Origin: Pegoplata infirma
Lineage: Eukaryota > Arthropoda > Insecta > Diptera > Anthomyiidae
Length of the DNA stretch: 64,000 nt
Assembly: GCA_963921195.1 (NCBI GenBank)
Contig: OY992538.1
Span: 55,542,852-55,606,851, forward strand
Direction: 5' to 3'
Below, piece by piece: positions 9,586-20,619 of the stretch. The notes below the pieces were generated by a model. That model had not been told where the DNA came from, did not search any database, and saw nothing but the letters and a program-made list of their open reading frames with translations. Both the position numbers and the translations under genes were made by a program. Each line of letters begins with the position of its first letter. Position 1 is the stretch's first letter.

Positions 9586-12500
9586 CTAAATAAAGAAAAG
9601 AAAATATTAAACAATAATATTTGTTATGGAATTAAAAAAATCTTACCAATACAATTTCTTTGACCCGCGCTAAATGGTATGTAAGCAAAGGGATGTCTTT
9701 GCTCCGCTTCGGGAGACATAAAACGTTCCGGTCTGAATTCTTCGGGATCCTTATAATAATCTGGATGTCTATGTATATCAAAGATGTGTATATTAATTTG
9801 TGTACCTTTTGGTAATATGAGATTATTTTCCAAGGTCATGTCCTTAGTGCATTCACGTACTATAGCCGGTACAGAAGGATACAAACGTTGGGATTCCTTA
9901 ACGAAACAATCTAAATATTTAAGATTATTTAATTGTTGCATATCTAAACTGTTAAGATCTTCACTGATATGTTGTTGTATTTCTTCTAGACATTTTTGTT
10001 GCATTTCCGGATATAATGCCAAATTCATTAAGGTAAAAATTAAATTCATAGATGTTGTATCAAAACCTTCAAACATAAAAGTATCAACTTCTTCACAAAT
10101 GCCAGCATGATCAATTAGACCATCTTTTTCAGCTCTCAGTAGGGTATCCAACATGGCATAGCGTTGTTTACGATAGAGACTAAGAATAAAAAAATTATTA
10201 TAAATTTAATTTAAAGTTAAGTTTAACAGAAAGTTCCTTACTTATCTTCATTTTCTTCTGGCTTAGAGTCATTGCTCTGTAATTCATTTTCCATTAAAGT
10301 TCTACGTTTTTCGATGATACCATTAGAAAATTGATGAAGTTTTTCCATAGATTTAAGATAATTTTTACCATCTCCAATTGTATAGTATAGTGAATCATAA
10401 GCCATTAGAGGATTTCGTAAACGTTTCATTAAACTTTCTTCAACTTCGGCGATATTTAGACGATAATCGTCACCATCTAAACGATCATCTAAACTTACAC
10501 CAAGAGCAGTTTCTGAAAAGTAATGAAAAGCAAGTGGTAATGATTTTACAATGTTAATGAATGGTAAAATAACTTTTTCAGTCAGCTTCAAGCATTTTAA
10601 ATACACAGAAAATAAAATCGTCAAATTTAAATCAACAAAAAACGGCAGCCTGTTAGTTCATAACACAAAACTTCGATTTTAGTTTCAACAAACTCAGTCA
10701 AGTAATTTTATTTCAAAATTCTTTTATCATGTCAATAAATAGTGTTTGTTAAATTTCTTTGTTGAAAAAAAAATTCATTTGTCAGATCAACAAATTGTGT
10801 TTGTTGAATTTCTTTGTTGAAAAAAATTAAGATTTTTACTTTTGTCAGATGAACAAATTGTGTTTGTGTTTGTTGAATTTCTTTGTTGAAAACAAGAAAA
10901 ATCTTTTTTCAACATCAAAATTTACAAACGTTTGTTGATATTACAAATTTCCGTATAGGAGCACTTTCAGTGAAAAAGTTAATTGTTTTCACAAATATGG
11001 GGGTCAATATAACAATTCGTTTTTTTCTGTGTAAGCTTAAGTGCTTGCTAGAGTAGGGGTCCCCAGCCTAAACACATAAGCATATCGAGGGCCTATATTC
11101 AAAACCCAGTGTCTTCCATTTTCATGTATGGTGTAAAATTCAGAAGAAAAATATTTTTTTTTGTCTATTTTATTTGCATTTTTGATTTTCTCTATCTTAC
11201 ACAGAAAAAAATAAAAAAAATATTTGAGTAAATTTTTAATACTATTGAGTAAAAAATTACTCAATTTTGCACCAGTAAACGATTTTATAGTATTGAGTAA
11301 ACTTTTAATAAAAATTTATTAAATGTTTGAAAAAAAATTTGAGTAAATTTTTAATTGACACAATTAAAAATTTACTCAAAATTTATCTATTTATTTTTTT
11401 TTAAGTTTAAAAAAGTTTTAAATTTTTTTACAAAAAAAAAACAAAAAACTTGTTTTTTCAAACTTTACCAAACGTATTTATGTCTCAAAAACATAGGAAA
11501 ATTTTATAAAGACGATTACAAACTTTCATATACATACACAAACAACTATAAACTAAACGAGAATTCAAAAAACTATGAGAGTTTAAAAAAATAAACAAAA
11601 CTATTAAATTTTTATTAAATTATTTACTTAAATTGTTTCTAAAATTTTTAAGTAAATTTTTAATTGCGTCAATTAAAAAATTACTCAATTTTTGTTTATA
11701 AATTTAAACAAGTGATTACTCAAATTTGTTTCCTCCATATTTGTTTCTGTGTACACACAGTATGGGGGTATACTCACTTTGTTATTCCATTTGTAACGCA
11801 TCGAAATATCGGTCGTAGACCCCGTAAAGTACATATATTATTGATCAATGATCGATTCTAAGACATTCTATGAATGTCCGTCCGTCTGTCCGTCCGTCTG
11901 TCTGTAGATAACACAATGTAGTCCAAAATAAAACAGCTAGACTCATGAAGTCTGGCACAAATATGTCTCATGCTCATAGGCAGGTTAAGTTCGTGAATGG
12001 GCAAAATCGGGCCAGGGGGAAAAAAGTTTCCCCTTGAAGAACTGAACCAACCTCTGAAAAAATAATTTTTTTTACATGTTTTTTGTATTTTTGTTAAATA
12101 AATGAAACATTTGGTATATTTATCGCGATGGGAAGGTGCTCTCAACGTACCCCACTGATCCCATCACCCCCCCCCCCCCCAAAAACGCCCCTGAGATTTT
12201 TTTTTTTATATTTTTTACATTTTGGAGGTTATAAAAGATTCGGCAGAGCCGAATTTAACACTCTCACTTATTCTGAATGCAAAACCCTCTATCTTTTTAA
12301 ATAATTAATTAACAAATAATTTTGTGGAATAATTTCATCTTGCAATAGATGTTTTCATACTAATTTTTGCAGTTATTTGTGAGTCCAATTATTGCGGGAG
12401 TAGTGAGTGATTTAAATGTTTGCTTAGGTGACAGCGCGTTTTTTAAATAGCACAGTGCAAAAACCAAATTCGGAATAGGATGAACCCAAATGCAAACGAA

Positions 12501-15500
12501 TGTTGACATATTTCTTAACAAACCCGCATTGAAGTTAGTGAACTTTTTTTATATTATTATAATTATAATAATAATTGCTTGATAACTGTATAAGTTGCGT
12601 ATGATTAATATTGTAATTGCCTTTAAAAAACAATCATACACTCAGAAAATTATGTATCATACACTCAGAAAATTAATCAGAAAATTATGTTAGTTGTTTG
12701 TATATTTTACAGTAGTTAGTTGTTTTCAACTACAACCCAGTTGGAAAATGTGTCACTGAGGAAATTTCCACTGTGATTCCTTGAGGAAATGTCTTCAGGT
12801 TCTGACAAATCATAGGTAATCCTTGATAACATGTCCTTACATTGTCAGCACTGAATGTTTGCTTTAAGAGTGTGGACAATTCCTCTAAGATGCCTAAAAG
12901 GAATTGTCTTCAGAATGGCAGTATATTAAATTAGAATTTAAAAACTGGGCAACTCTTCAATTTCCAAGAAAAAGATGGCAATATTATCAATTTATTTAAA
13001 ACAAAATCAAAATCTAACAAGTAGAATAAAAGTAATAAATAGACAAACAATTTTCAAAATAAAGTTTGGAACAAATAGTTTGGTGTGTGACTAATAAACT
13101 GGAGGTTCCAGGTCCAAATTCAGTTGGGACTAAAAAAGGCGAAAAGTTTTTTCTAAATATGAGAAAGATAATTTATAAAGAAAAATGGATAAACGTAAAA
13201 ACTAAAGGATATACGAAAATTTTTTGTATTTTCGCATGACCTACGTCAGACATTTCCCCAAAGAAGTCTTAGGTGACATGTCCCCAGAAGGTCAGCCCTG
13301 ACCACTGCTGACTTTGATATATTGAAAATTTGTATGAAACTGTCCTCAACCCAGTACAAAGAGATGTCTGTGTATGTCAGCAGTGACTCTGACATGTCAC
13401 CGCTCCGTCACTGAGGATGGCTCGAGGACGTTTCCAACTGGGAAAGTCAGTTATTTTTGTATGAGAAATATCAAACAACTATTTCTGTTAGTTATTTTAA
13501 GTCGTTTTTTGAATAACTAACAAAAAAGTACTGTAATGTAGTAGCAGTTATTTAAAGTAGTTAATTTTATTTTTTTTATCTCCGAAAAATTATCAAAGTT
13601 TTTGTAAAAAAAAATCGTTTTTTGATTTTTCACAACTTTAAAAAAAAAAAAAAAACTTGGAAAAAATTTGGTCTTAATTTTTTTTTTCTGAAAAATTTTT
13701 TGAAAAAAAAAAAAATATATAAAAAATTTTTTGAAAAAAAAAACTATATATATTTCATATTATATTTTTACTACATATTAGTTGTTCTGACTACAAATGT
13801 TAGTAATTTTTACTACATAACTGACATTTTCAGTTGATTTTACTAACATAATTTTTTGAGTGCACTTATGTAAGTTACTACATGTTAGTTGTTTATATAT
13901 TTTTAGGTAGTTAGTTGTTTTCAACTACAAAGTCAGTTGTTTTTGTATGAAAAATATCAAACAACTATTTCTGTTAGTTATTTTAAGTCGTTTTTTTGAA
14001 CAACTAACAAAAAAGTACTGTGATGTAGTAACAGTTATTTAAAGTAGTTAATTTTATTTTTTTTATCTCTGAAAAATTTTCAAAATCTTTTTCCAAAAAA
14101 TAAAAATTTTGGTTTTTTTATTTTTACAACTTAAAAAAAAAAAAAAAAAAAAACTTGGAAAAAATTTGGTTTTCATTTTTTTTTGTTTTGAAAAATGTTT
14201 TGAAAAAAAAATATACATATGAGGCATTCCACACCAAATGTTCAGCAAAAAAAAGTTGTGTCGTGTCAATATGAAATCATTTGCAAAGTATTCGCTCTTA
14301 GGGTACTATTAAATAACAAATTTAAAATTTAAGTTTTTTCAAAAAGTGGGCCTTGTAGGGGTGGTCAAAAATTTAAAATATCTAACTTTTTTGCCTGAGC
14401 ATCTTTACTTCAATATTTATGCAAATTAAATGAAACGCAGTAAATTCTTAAAGACAAAAGTTTTTTATAGATTTTTGTATGGGCTATCGATTAAAAAAAT
14501 AAAAATTGGAAAATTTTCAGAAGAAGTTCTGAATTTTTTAAATTTAAACTTAAACTTTATTTATCAAAAAACATGCCGCAATTTTATATTTTTTTTTAAT
14601 TTTTAAAAAAAAGTTAAAGGACTTTTCTATCTGATCTAAAATTTTCAGAGATGTGTTTTGCCTTGTTTTCGAGAAATCAAATGTCAAAGATTGCAACACG
14701 CTAATTGTATACAATAATGGTGTATAAAACGTGTGCGTATCAGTAATATCAATACTTAAAAAATATTTTAAGAGGCGATGGTAGCGTGAGTGAGTTTTTA
14801 ATAACGATTACGCACGCTCATGAAAGATAAAATCTAGTCACGCACGATATTTTATTTTGCTCACGCTCATTCACGCACACGTGAGTAGAAAAAAATAAGT
14901 CACGGTCACGATGTTCACGTGAGCGTGAGTAAAATAAAATATCGTGCTTGAATAATTTGTTTTCTTTCATTAGCGTGCGTGATCGTAAATAAAAACTCAC
15001 TCACGCTCCCATCGCCTCTTAAAATATTTTTTAAGTATTGATATTACTCATACGCACACGTTTTATACACCATTATTGTATAAAATTAGCGTATTGCAAC
15101 CTTTACATTTGATTTCTCGACAACAAGGCAAAACTCATCTCTGAAAATTTCAGAACAGATAGAAAATCACTTAAACTTTTTTTTAAAAAATTAAAAAAAA
15201 AAAATAAAATTGCGGCATGTTTTTTGATAAATAAAGTTTAATTTTCCAATTTTTATTTTTTTAATCGATAGCCCATATAAAAATCTATAAAAAACTATTG
15301 TCTTAAAGACTTTACTGTGTTTCATTTAATTTGCATAAATATTGAAGTAAAGATACTCAGCCAAAAAAGTTTGATATTTTCAATATTTGACCACGCCTAC
15401 AAGGCCCACATTTTGAAAAAAACGTGAATTTTACTTTTGTTATTTAGTAGTACCCTAAGAGCAAATACTTTGCAAATGATATCCCATTGAAATCACTATG

Positions 15501-17368
15501 GTTTTTCTGTAGTGGAACAGTTGGCGTGGAATGCCTCATATATTGATTATTATATTTTTACTACATTTTAGTTGTTTTGACTACAAATGTAAGTAGTTTT
15601 TACTACATAAGTCAGTTGTTTTTTGTCAGTTAAAATAACTAACATTGTTAGTTGATTTAACTGAAAAAGTAGTTGACCCCAAAACAACTTACAAAGTAGT
15701 TATTTTAACTGACATTTTCAGTTGATTTTACTCACATAATTTTTTTAATGTATGTATGTAAAATTTCAACTTTCATTTGCTTTTAGTTTCATCCCATTCC
15801 GATTCGGAAAGTTCGATTTTGTATCACTGTGTAATTTGTTTGTATTCTTTACGGTTTACTTTGAGTTTCCGACAAGTGAACCCACGGATCACCATTTGAG
15901 AACTACTTTAATAGAGAAATATTTCGACACAGAGATACAAAATTACACTCAAAAAATTATGTTAGTAAAATCAACTGAAAATGTCAGTTAAAATAACTAC
16001 TTTGTCAGTTGTTTTGGGGTCAACTACTTTTTCAGTCAAATCAACTAACAATGTTAGTTATTTTAACTGACAAAAAACAACTGACTTATGTAGTAAAAAC
16101 TACTTACATTTGTAGTCATAACAACTAAAATGTAGTAAAAATAAAATAATCAATATATAATGTTTTTTTCCAAAACATTTTTCAAAAAAAAAAAAAATTG
16201 AAGACCAAATTTTTTCTAAGTTTTATTTTTTTTTAAAAAGTTGTGAAAAATAAAAAAAACGATTTTTTTTTTTTTTTTGGAAAAAACTTTGAAAATTTTT
16301 CAGAGATAAAAAAATAAAATTAACTACTTTAAATAACTGTTACTACATCACAGTACTTTTTTGTTAGTTGTTCAAAAAAACGACTTAAAATAACTAACAG
16401 AAATAGTTGTTTGATATTTTTCATACAAAAACAACTGACTTTGTAGTTGAAAACAACTAACTACTGTAAAATATACAAATAACTAACATGTAGTAACTTA
16501 CATAATTTTCTGAGTGTACTTACCACATACATTATTGAGAGTGAATCGAGGTATAAAATCATTTAATGATATTTCAGCTACCGAGTTACTATCCGTTAAT
16601 TTTTCATTTAAATTATCAATGAACTTTAAAGATTCTCGTCTAAAATTAAAAATAAACATAAAATGTATATTAAATAGAAAAAATACACGTGTATGTATAA
16701 TTATGGACAACTTACTTAAATATGTCTATAAATTGTGTTAAAATATTAAAATGAAAAGCGGGTGTAAGTAAACGACGACGGGTATGCCATTTTTTATCTT
16801 TAAAAAAACAAAAAATCATAAATCATTATAAATTTTATATTAGTCACAATAAAAATAAATATAAACAAATCCATTCCATCCAATAGAATGTTTTAATAAT
16901 CTTAATACACTTACCCGTACTAGTTAGTAGACCGGTTTTAAGAAAGGGGTGTAAAAATGTATACACAAGTCCCTTGGCCAATAAACGATTATCATTTAAA
17001 ATTAATTCTGCATTTATTGGATCTATTACATTATAAACTGCACATCGAATAAAGTATTGTAAGTAACTGCGTTTGTGTTTTGCGGCAAGGTCACGGGAAT
17101 AATAAAAAAATTGCTCTAGAAAAAAAGTAAATATTGAATCTCTTAAATTTTAACTGGCAACATTTTTATGCAAGCCACCTAAATTCATGGATATTAAATC
17201 AAAACTATTTCCCCAAAAGCCATAGGCAATGGCTACCGATTTAGCCAGCGGTGCACCATCGACAGTTTTAACTTTTTTCGTTAACGATGTCACTTCATAA
17301 TCCCGATTTAAATTTATAAGCCACAGTATAAAAATTATTAACAAAGTTAAAATTATTATAAAAAACAT
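9422..17368 (-). CDS. Cyp4ac-like: Cytochrome P450, CYP4 family (CYP4AC-like), seven exons
   Basis: This is a haem-thiolate monooxygenase of the CYP4 clan, probably anchored in the endoplasmic reticulum and oxidising fatty-acid or xenobiotic substrates. The exons on the minus strand are 17368-17179, 17115-16915, 16797-16716, 16639-16524, 10512-10242, 10179-9647 and 9585-9422. All junctions are GT-AG and in phase, giving 518 residues, a normal length. Residues 1-17 form a hydrophobic anchor. [14 protein letters not shown] (C helix) lies near 135. The I-helix motif [13 protein letters not shown] ends near 329 and includes the glutamate (324) that binds haem covalently in CYP4 enzymes. ESQR (382-385), FRPERF (435-440) and the haem loop [10 protein letters not shown] with Cys463 are intact. 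The common FEGH histidine is phenylalanine here. Closest remembered relatives are Drosophila Cyp4ac1-3. Intron 4 (6 kb) is full of transposons. Substrate unknown. Confidence 0.93.
9647..10179 (-). CDS. Cyp4ac-like: P450 exon 6
   Basis: This is the largest exon, encoding residues 287-465 with the I helix, the ExxR motif and most of the haem-binding loop. Acceptor is TTATTCTTAG; donor is GTAAGA, inside the CIG codons. Confidence 0.92.
10242..10512 (-). CDS. Cyp4ac-like: P450 exon 5
   Basis: Acceptor TACTTTTCAG lies before [10 protein letters not shown], which joins to NNVC of exon 4 across a 6.0-kb intron to give the conserved CETALG. The donor is GTAAGG. Confidence 0.88.
10640..11198. repeat. 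P450 intron 4, 3' part: short tandem repeat
   Basis: 10720-10895 holds about three imperfect copies, 65-70 bp apart, of a unit with AACAAATTGTGTTTGTTG and AATTTCTTTGTTGAAAA. The rest of the segment shows no gene. Confidence 0.5.
11199..11750. mobile_element. MITE with ACACAGAAAAAAAT ends
   Basis: The left end ACACAGAAAAAAAT and right end ATATTTGTTTCTGTGT are inverted. Inside, paired TTGAGTAAATTTTTAAT motifs occur in both orientations. Flanking TA dinucleotides suggest a Tc1/mariner-type insertion. Open frames here are lysine/phenylalanine-rich chance frames. Confidence 0.5.
11752..12271 (+). mobile_element. INE-1-like element
   Basis: The order is CACAGTATGGGGGTATACTC, a 'taacgcatcgaaatatcgg' segment, a TATATTATTGATC segment, then GTCCGTCCGTCTG repeats (11876-11905). 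A 'gcaaaatcgggccagggggaaaa' segment follows and the copy closes with the GATTCGGC/GCCGAATT hairpin tail. It contains a C-run at 12168-12180. Confidence 0.65.
12272..12637. other. Intronic sequence with no assignable feature
   Basis: No gene or clear repeat boundary is seen. A duplicated MITE terminus (CACTCAGAAAATTATG) begins at 12639, just before the complete copy. Confidence 0.35.
12662..13862 (+). mobile_element. CACTCA-ended MITE copy 2, with nested insertion
   Basis: The left terminus is CACTCAGAAAATTA, the right terminus ACATAATTTTTTGAGTG. The TAGTTGTTTTCAACTAC body is split at 12735/13443 by the 707-bp element at 12736-13442. The left terminus is partly duplicated. The next copy starts immediately at 13863, so two family members lie head to tail. 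Confidence 0.7.
12736..13442. mobile_element. 707-bp element with CCCAGTTGGAAA inverted ends
   Basis: It starts CCCAGTTGGAAA and ends TTTCCAACTGGG, a perfect 12-bp inverted repeat, and interrupts the host MITE exactly between 'ctacaa' and 'agtcag'. Aligning to an unbroken MITE leaves only AA duplicated at the joint. GTCACTGAGGA-type motifs occur near both ends. It is non-coding; superfamily unresolved. Confidence 0.65.
13863..15750 (+). mobile_element. CACTCA-ended MITE copy 3, split by a foldback
   Basis: The left part (TATGTAAGTTACTACATG... to 14220) and right part (15538-15750, ending ACATAATTTTTTTAATG) together make one MITE. The foldback at 14221-15537 separates them. Its left terminus is truncated where it abuts copy 2. 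Confidence 0.65.
14221..15537. mobile_element. 1.3-kb foldback element, arms about 640 bp
   Basis: The ends are GAGGCATTCCACACC and the inverse of GGCGTGGAATGCCTC. Most of the two halves align as inverted copies, including GGGCCTTGTAGG, 'tttacttcaatatttatgcaaatt' and ATGCCGCAATTTTAT. The centre (about 14771-15020) is itself an inverted CACTCACG-type unit bounded by AAGAGGCGATGG. ATAT borders both ends. It is non-coding and lies inside the P450 intron. Confidence 0.75.
15751..15943. other. Possible remnant of original P450 intron 4
   Basis: About 190 bp of less AT-biased sequence lies between two MITEs. It contains an open frame with [19 protein letters not shown], but the frame enters MITE sequence and has no recognisable domain. 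Confidence 0.3.
15946..16516 (-). mobile_element. CACTCA-ended MITE copy 4, beside the exon 4 donor
   Basis: It is a complete 571-bp copy in inverse orientation with ends CACTCAAAAAATTATG and CATAATTTTCTGAGTG. TA flanks both sides (15944-15945, 16517-16518), as for Tc1/mariner-type MITEs. It starts 7 nt into intron 4 as the gene is read. Confidence 0.8.
16524..16639 (-). CDS. Cyp4ac-like: P450 exon 4
   Basis: Encodes [14 protein letters not shown] to FTLNNVC. Its donor GTAAGT is followed at once by the terminus of a MITE (15946-16516), yet the donor consensus is kept. Confidence 0.88.
16716..16797 (-). CDS. Cyp4ac-like: P450 exon 3
   Basis: Encodes [17 protein letters not shown] and the following helix. 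Acceptor TTTAAAG is poor in pyrimidines; donor is GTAAGT. Phases match both neighbours. Confidence 0.88.
16915..17115 (-). CDS. Cyp4ac-like: P450 exon 2
   Basis: It is bounded by acceptor TTTTTCTAG and donor GTAAGTG. It encodes about residues 64-131 (HKRSYLQYF...GLLTST), the B/C-helix region. Confidence 0.88.
17179..17368 (-). CDS. Cyp4ac-like: P450 exon 1
   Basis: It starts at the only ATG that leads into the hydrophobic N-terminal anchor ([13 protein letters not shown]). It ends with phase 1 at a weak donor GTGGCT, and the join to exon 2 restores [13 protein letters not shown]. Confidence 0.85.
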
Positions 17369-17768
17369 TTGCTTTCTTTTTTATTCCGCAAACACTAGAA
17401 TATTTTGTATAAAAAACTTGTTTGATCGTTGAAAGATGTTCTAGTACTAAATTGCCAAATATGATATGAATCAAATTATACAAATGTTTATTAGAGAAAT
17501 AGAGAATAACTTAAATTTAATTGAGATAGTGTTGTCAGATACGTAAATATGCTCTTAAATGGAGGGATTCTAAGATTACGTTGGAATTTAGTTCAAATGT
17601 CATGCAATTAAGCTGGATTTTTTGCTAACGTGTATAAATTATCCCATACAAATTTGGCATTTTTTAACTATATACGGCAAATTTATGTCAAATTTGTATG
17701 GGATAATTTATACACGTTAGCAAAAAAATCCACCATTAATTAAAAGTTCAACTACAAATGTATATTTT
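17369..17768. other. 5' flank of the P450
   Basis: On the minus strand this should hold the promoter and leader. No convincing TATA box or initiator could be chosen. 17614-17732 is an inverted repeat (arms near 48 bp, GGATTTTTTGCTAACGTG outermost). Confidence 0.4.
17614..17732. repeat. Inverted repeat hairpin upstream of the P450
   Basis: The left arm begins TGGATTTTTTGCTAACGTG and the right arm is its inverse, ending CACGTTAGCAAAAAAATCCA. A loop of about 20 bases separates them. It may be a small foldback MITE. Confidence 0.7.
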
Positions 17769-19147
17769 ATACGCTATACTCTAGTGACAGAGGGTATATA
17801 TAAGTTTGTCATTCCGTTAGTAACACCTCGAAATATTTGTTTAGGACCCCATAAAGTATATATATTCATGATCCTCGATCTATTTTAAGACGATCTAGCG
17901 ATGTCCGTCCGTCTGTCTGTTGAAAACACGCTAACTTTTGAATGACTTTACTGAGGCTCCTGAAGTTTGGCATATGTTGGGTATTTACCTGGTCAGGTTG
18001 GTATTGCAATCCAGCGAAATCGGTCCAGTGGTTCAAAAGTTATGAGAAAAAGACTGAATTTCGGCAAGGGTTATTCGTGAATTTACGAAATAAAAAACAC
18101 GATAACTTTCGAGAGGCAATTCTGAGGATGCTGAAGCTTAACATACACTCAGAAAATTATGTAAGTTACTACATGTTAGTTATTTGTATATTTTACAGTA
18201 GTAAGTTGTTTTCAACTGCAAAGTCAGTTGTTTTTGTATGAAAAATATCAAACAACTATTTCTGTTAGTTATTTTAAGTCGTTTTTTTGAACAACTAACA
18301 AAAAAGTACTGTAATGTAGTAACAGTTATTTAAAGTAGTAAATTTTATTTTTTTTATTTCTGAAAAATTTTCAGTATTTTTCCAAAAAATAGAAATTAAT
18401 TTTCGTTTTTTTATTTTTCACAAAAAAAAAAAACTTGGAAAAAATTTGGTCTTCAATTTTTTTTCTGAAAAATGTTTTAAAAAAAAAATATATATATATT
18501 GTTTATTTTATTTTTACTACATTTTAGTTGTTTTGACTACAAATGTAAGTAGTTTTTACTGCATAAGTCAGTTGTTTTTTTGTCAGTTAAAATAACTAAC
18601 ATTGTTAGTTGATTTAACTGAAAAAGTAGTTGACCCCAAAATAACTTACAAAGTAGTTATTTTAACTGACATTTTCAGTTGATTTTACTAACATAATTTT
18701 TTGAGTGTATATATTTGTCGTTCCCCTGTCCTAGTTCGTATTGAATTTCAGTCAAATCGGTAGAGTGGTTCAAAAGTTATTAGCAAAACCATGAGATTCA
18801 GATTAGTTTCATCTTCAATTCACGTGTTGAAGACCCGTTAAACATGTTTTAAAAACATTGGTAAGTCACAAAAATATTTTACAACGTAATTTTCTCACTC
18901 AAAAATATTTTTACACTAAAAAAAAATTCTCTCGAAAAAAATTTTACACTCAAAAAAAATTTTACACTTAAAAAAAAATTTTTTCACTCAAAAAAAATTT
19001 AGTAAATTATTTTTTTTTTTTTCAAAAAAAGTTTCTTTACACAAAATAATATATTTCTTATCAAAAATGTTATTTTTTCACGTCACAAAATTTACTATTA
19101 ATTATTCATAGAATCGGCCAAGTCGAATTTAACTTTTCTACTTGTTT
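17769..19147 (+). mobile_element. INE-1-like element interrupted by a MITE
   Basis: It begins ATACGCTATACTCTAGTGAC, has the 'aaagtatatatattcatgatc' and GTCCGTCCGTCTGTCTG blocks, and ends with the GAATCGGCCAAGTCGAATT hairpin and CTACTTGTTTT tail. The MITE at 18146-18707 is inserted in its body. Copies of CACTCAAAAAAAATTT occur near 18890-19000. Confidence 0.6.
18146..18707 (+). mobile_element. CACTCA-ended MITE copy 5, the cleanest copy
   Basis: A complete 562-bp copy with ends CACTCAGAAAATTATG and CATAATTTTTTGAGTG and TA on both flanks. It is a useful reference for the family: non-coding, with TAGTTGTTTTCAACTAC and TGTAGTAACAGTTATTT motifs and A/T runs in the middle. Confidence 0.8.
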
Positions 19148-20020
19148 TAATCCATTTTGGACCAAAATTCAATTTTATTTTTCTTTTTTTTGGAAAATTT
19201 TAATTTTTTAGGGTAAGTAGCACCCGCTAATCTCAAGAATATTTAAAAAAAAAATTTCAATGTACCGTTATTCCAGAAAAGCCTGAATTTCAACTTTTGA
19301 TGCAATTTTATTATTTGGATTTATTTGTTATTTTATTGATTTATTTCATTATTTTCAAAATTAATAGTTTCTAAATGATTATAAATTAAATCTAAAAAAA
19401 TTTAAAATTAATTAAAAAATTTAAAAGACGAAAATAAGAAAATGCTAAATTTTGGTTTTTGCTTAAAACAATTTCTGTATTGATGCACATATAAGTTGCG
19501 GAGGTTAAGGGGGGGGAGATATTTTTAAACTTAGAAAATTTTTGATCTTCAATTTTTTTGTCCGAACATTTTATAGAAGGGCTAAAACAGCTTAAATTGG
19601 GTATCATAACCTAACCTAAGCCCCAACTGGAGAGTCTAGAGCGAAAATAGCTTAAAGTTCAATCATCCCTATGAATTTCCGAAAATCCATTTTTATTTAA
19701 ATTTTTTCTTAAAAATAACACATTTTCTGGCTGGCGTTTTACGACTTAACTAGAGGTGCTAAAACAAAAAAGCCTAAAATAAGGGAACATCGCTTTAAAT
19801 TTCTAAAAAATCCATTTTTATATGATTTTGTCTAAAAAAAAAATGTAATGCAAAAATGGAAGATCTTTGCTCTAAATTTCCAGAAATCAATTTTTAGAAA
19901 ATTTTTGGGTAAAAAAACTTTAATTGCAATTGAATCCTAAGCTAGGGGTGCTACAGCGAAAGTAGCTGAATCATTCAGCACATTCTGCACATTTTCAAAA
20001 TCAATTTTTATAAGATTTTT
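19148..20020 (-). repeat. 113-bp-type satellite, left inverted arm
   Basis: On the minus strand it repeats motifs of the array at 38020-39600. Examples are CTAGGGGTGCTACAGCG, 'aattgcaattgaatcc' and ACTAGAGGTGCTAAAAC, each followed by 'ccatttttat' and 'gaaatt' phrases. Successive blocks match, in reverse order, blocks at 23900-24550 and 29139-29300, so it is one arm of a large inverted repeat. Confidence 0.55.
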
Positions 20021-20619
20021 TATACCCTCCAACCACAGTATGGGGGTATACCTCACTTTGTCATTCCGAGTGTAACACATCGAAATATCGGTCGGGGAAC
20101 CCACAAAGTATGTATATATTATTGATCCTTGATAGAATCTAAGACATTCTAGCGATGTCCGTCCGTCCGTCTGTAGAAACCACGATGCAGTCCAAACTAA
20201 AAGAGCTAGAGCCCTGAAGTTTGGCAAGAATATCTACTATCTTACTGGTAAGGTTAAGTTCGAAGATGGGCATAATCGGACCAGGGGGGAAAAAGTTCCC
20301 CCCTAAAAACACGATTTTTTACAAGTTTTTTTTTTATTTTTTGCCCAAAAAATTTAATATTTTTCTGCCATATGATGTTCATAGACCTGCATTTCGAGCA
20401 ACGGGATCAAGAAACTCGATTTTTTTTCCGGCACCCCCACCCTTTTGGGGCGTGCTTATATCATAAACAAATTTTTTCTAAACATTTATATCAGGGGAGT
20501 GGTGTCCCCAATCGACCCCCCAAAAAAAGACGCCAATGCCATTTTTTTTCTTTCAATTTTGTAACGTGCTGAAGGTATAAAAGATTCGGCACAGCCGAAT
20601 TTAACTCTCTTACTTGTTT
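20021..20619 (+). mobile_element. INE-1-like element
   Basis: TATACCCTCCAACCACAG start, GTCCGTCCGTCCGTCTG at about 20158-20172, a 'ggaccagggggg' segment and the GATTCGGCACAGCCGAATT hairpin with CTTACTTGTTT end. It is inserted in the satellite arm. Confidence 0.7.

Noticed and set aside
12450..12465. Isolated CACAGTG followed by AAAAACC, RSS-like
   Set aside because: The A-rich block follows directly without a 12- or 23-bp spacer and there is no partner end or duplication.
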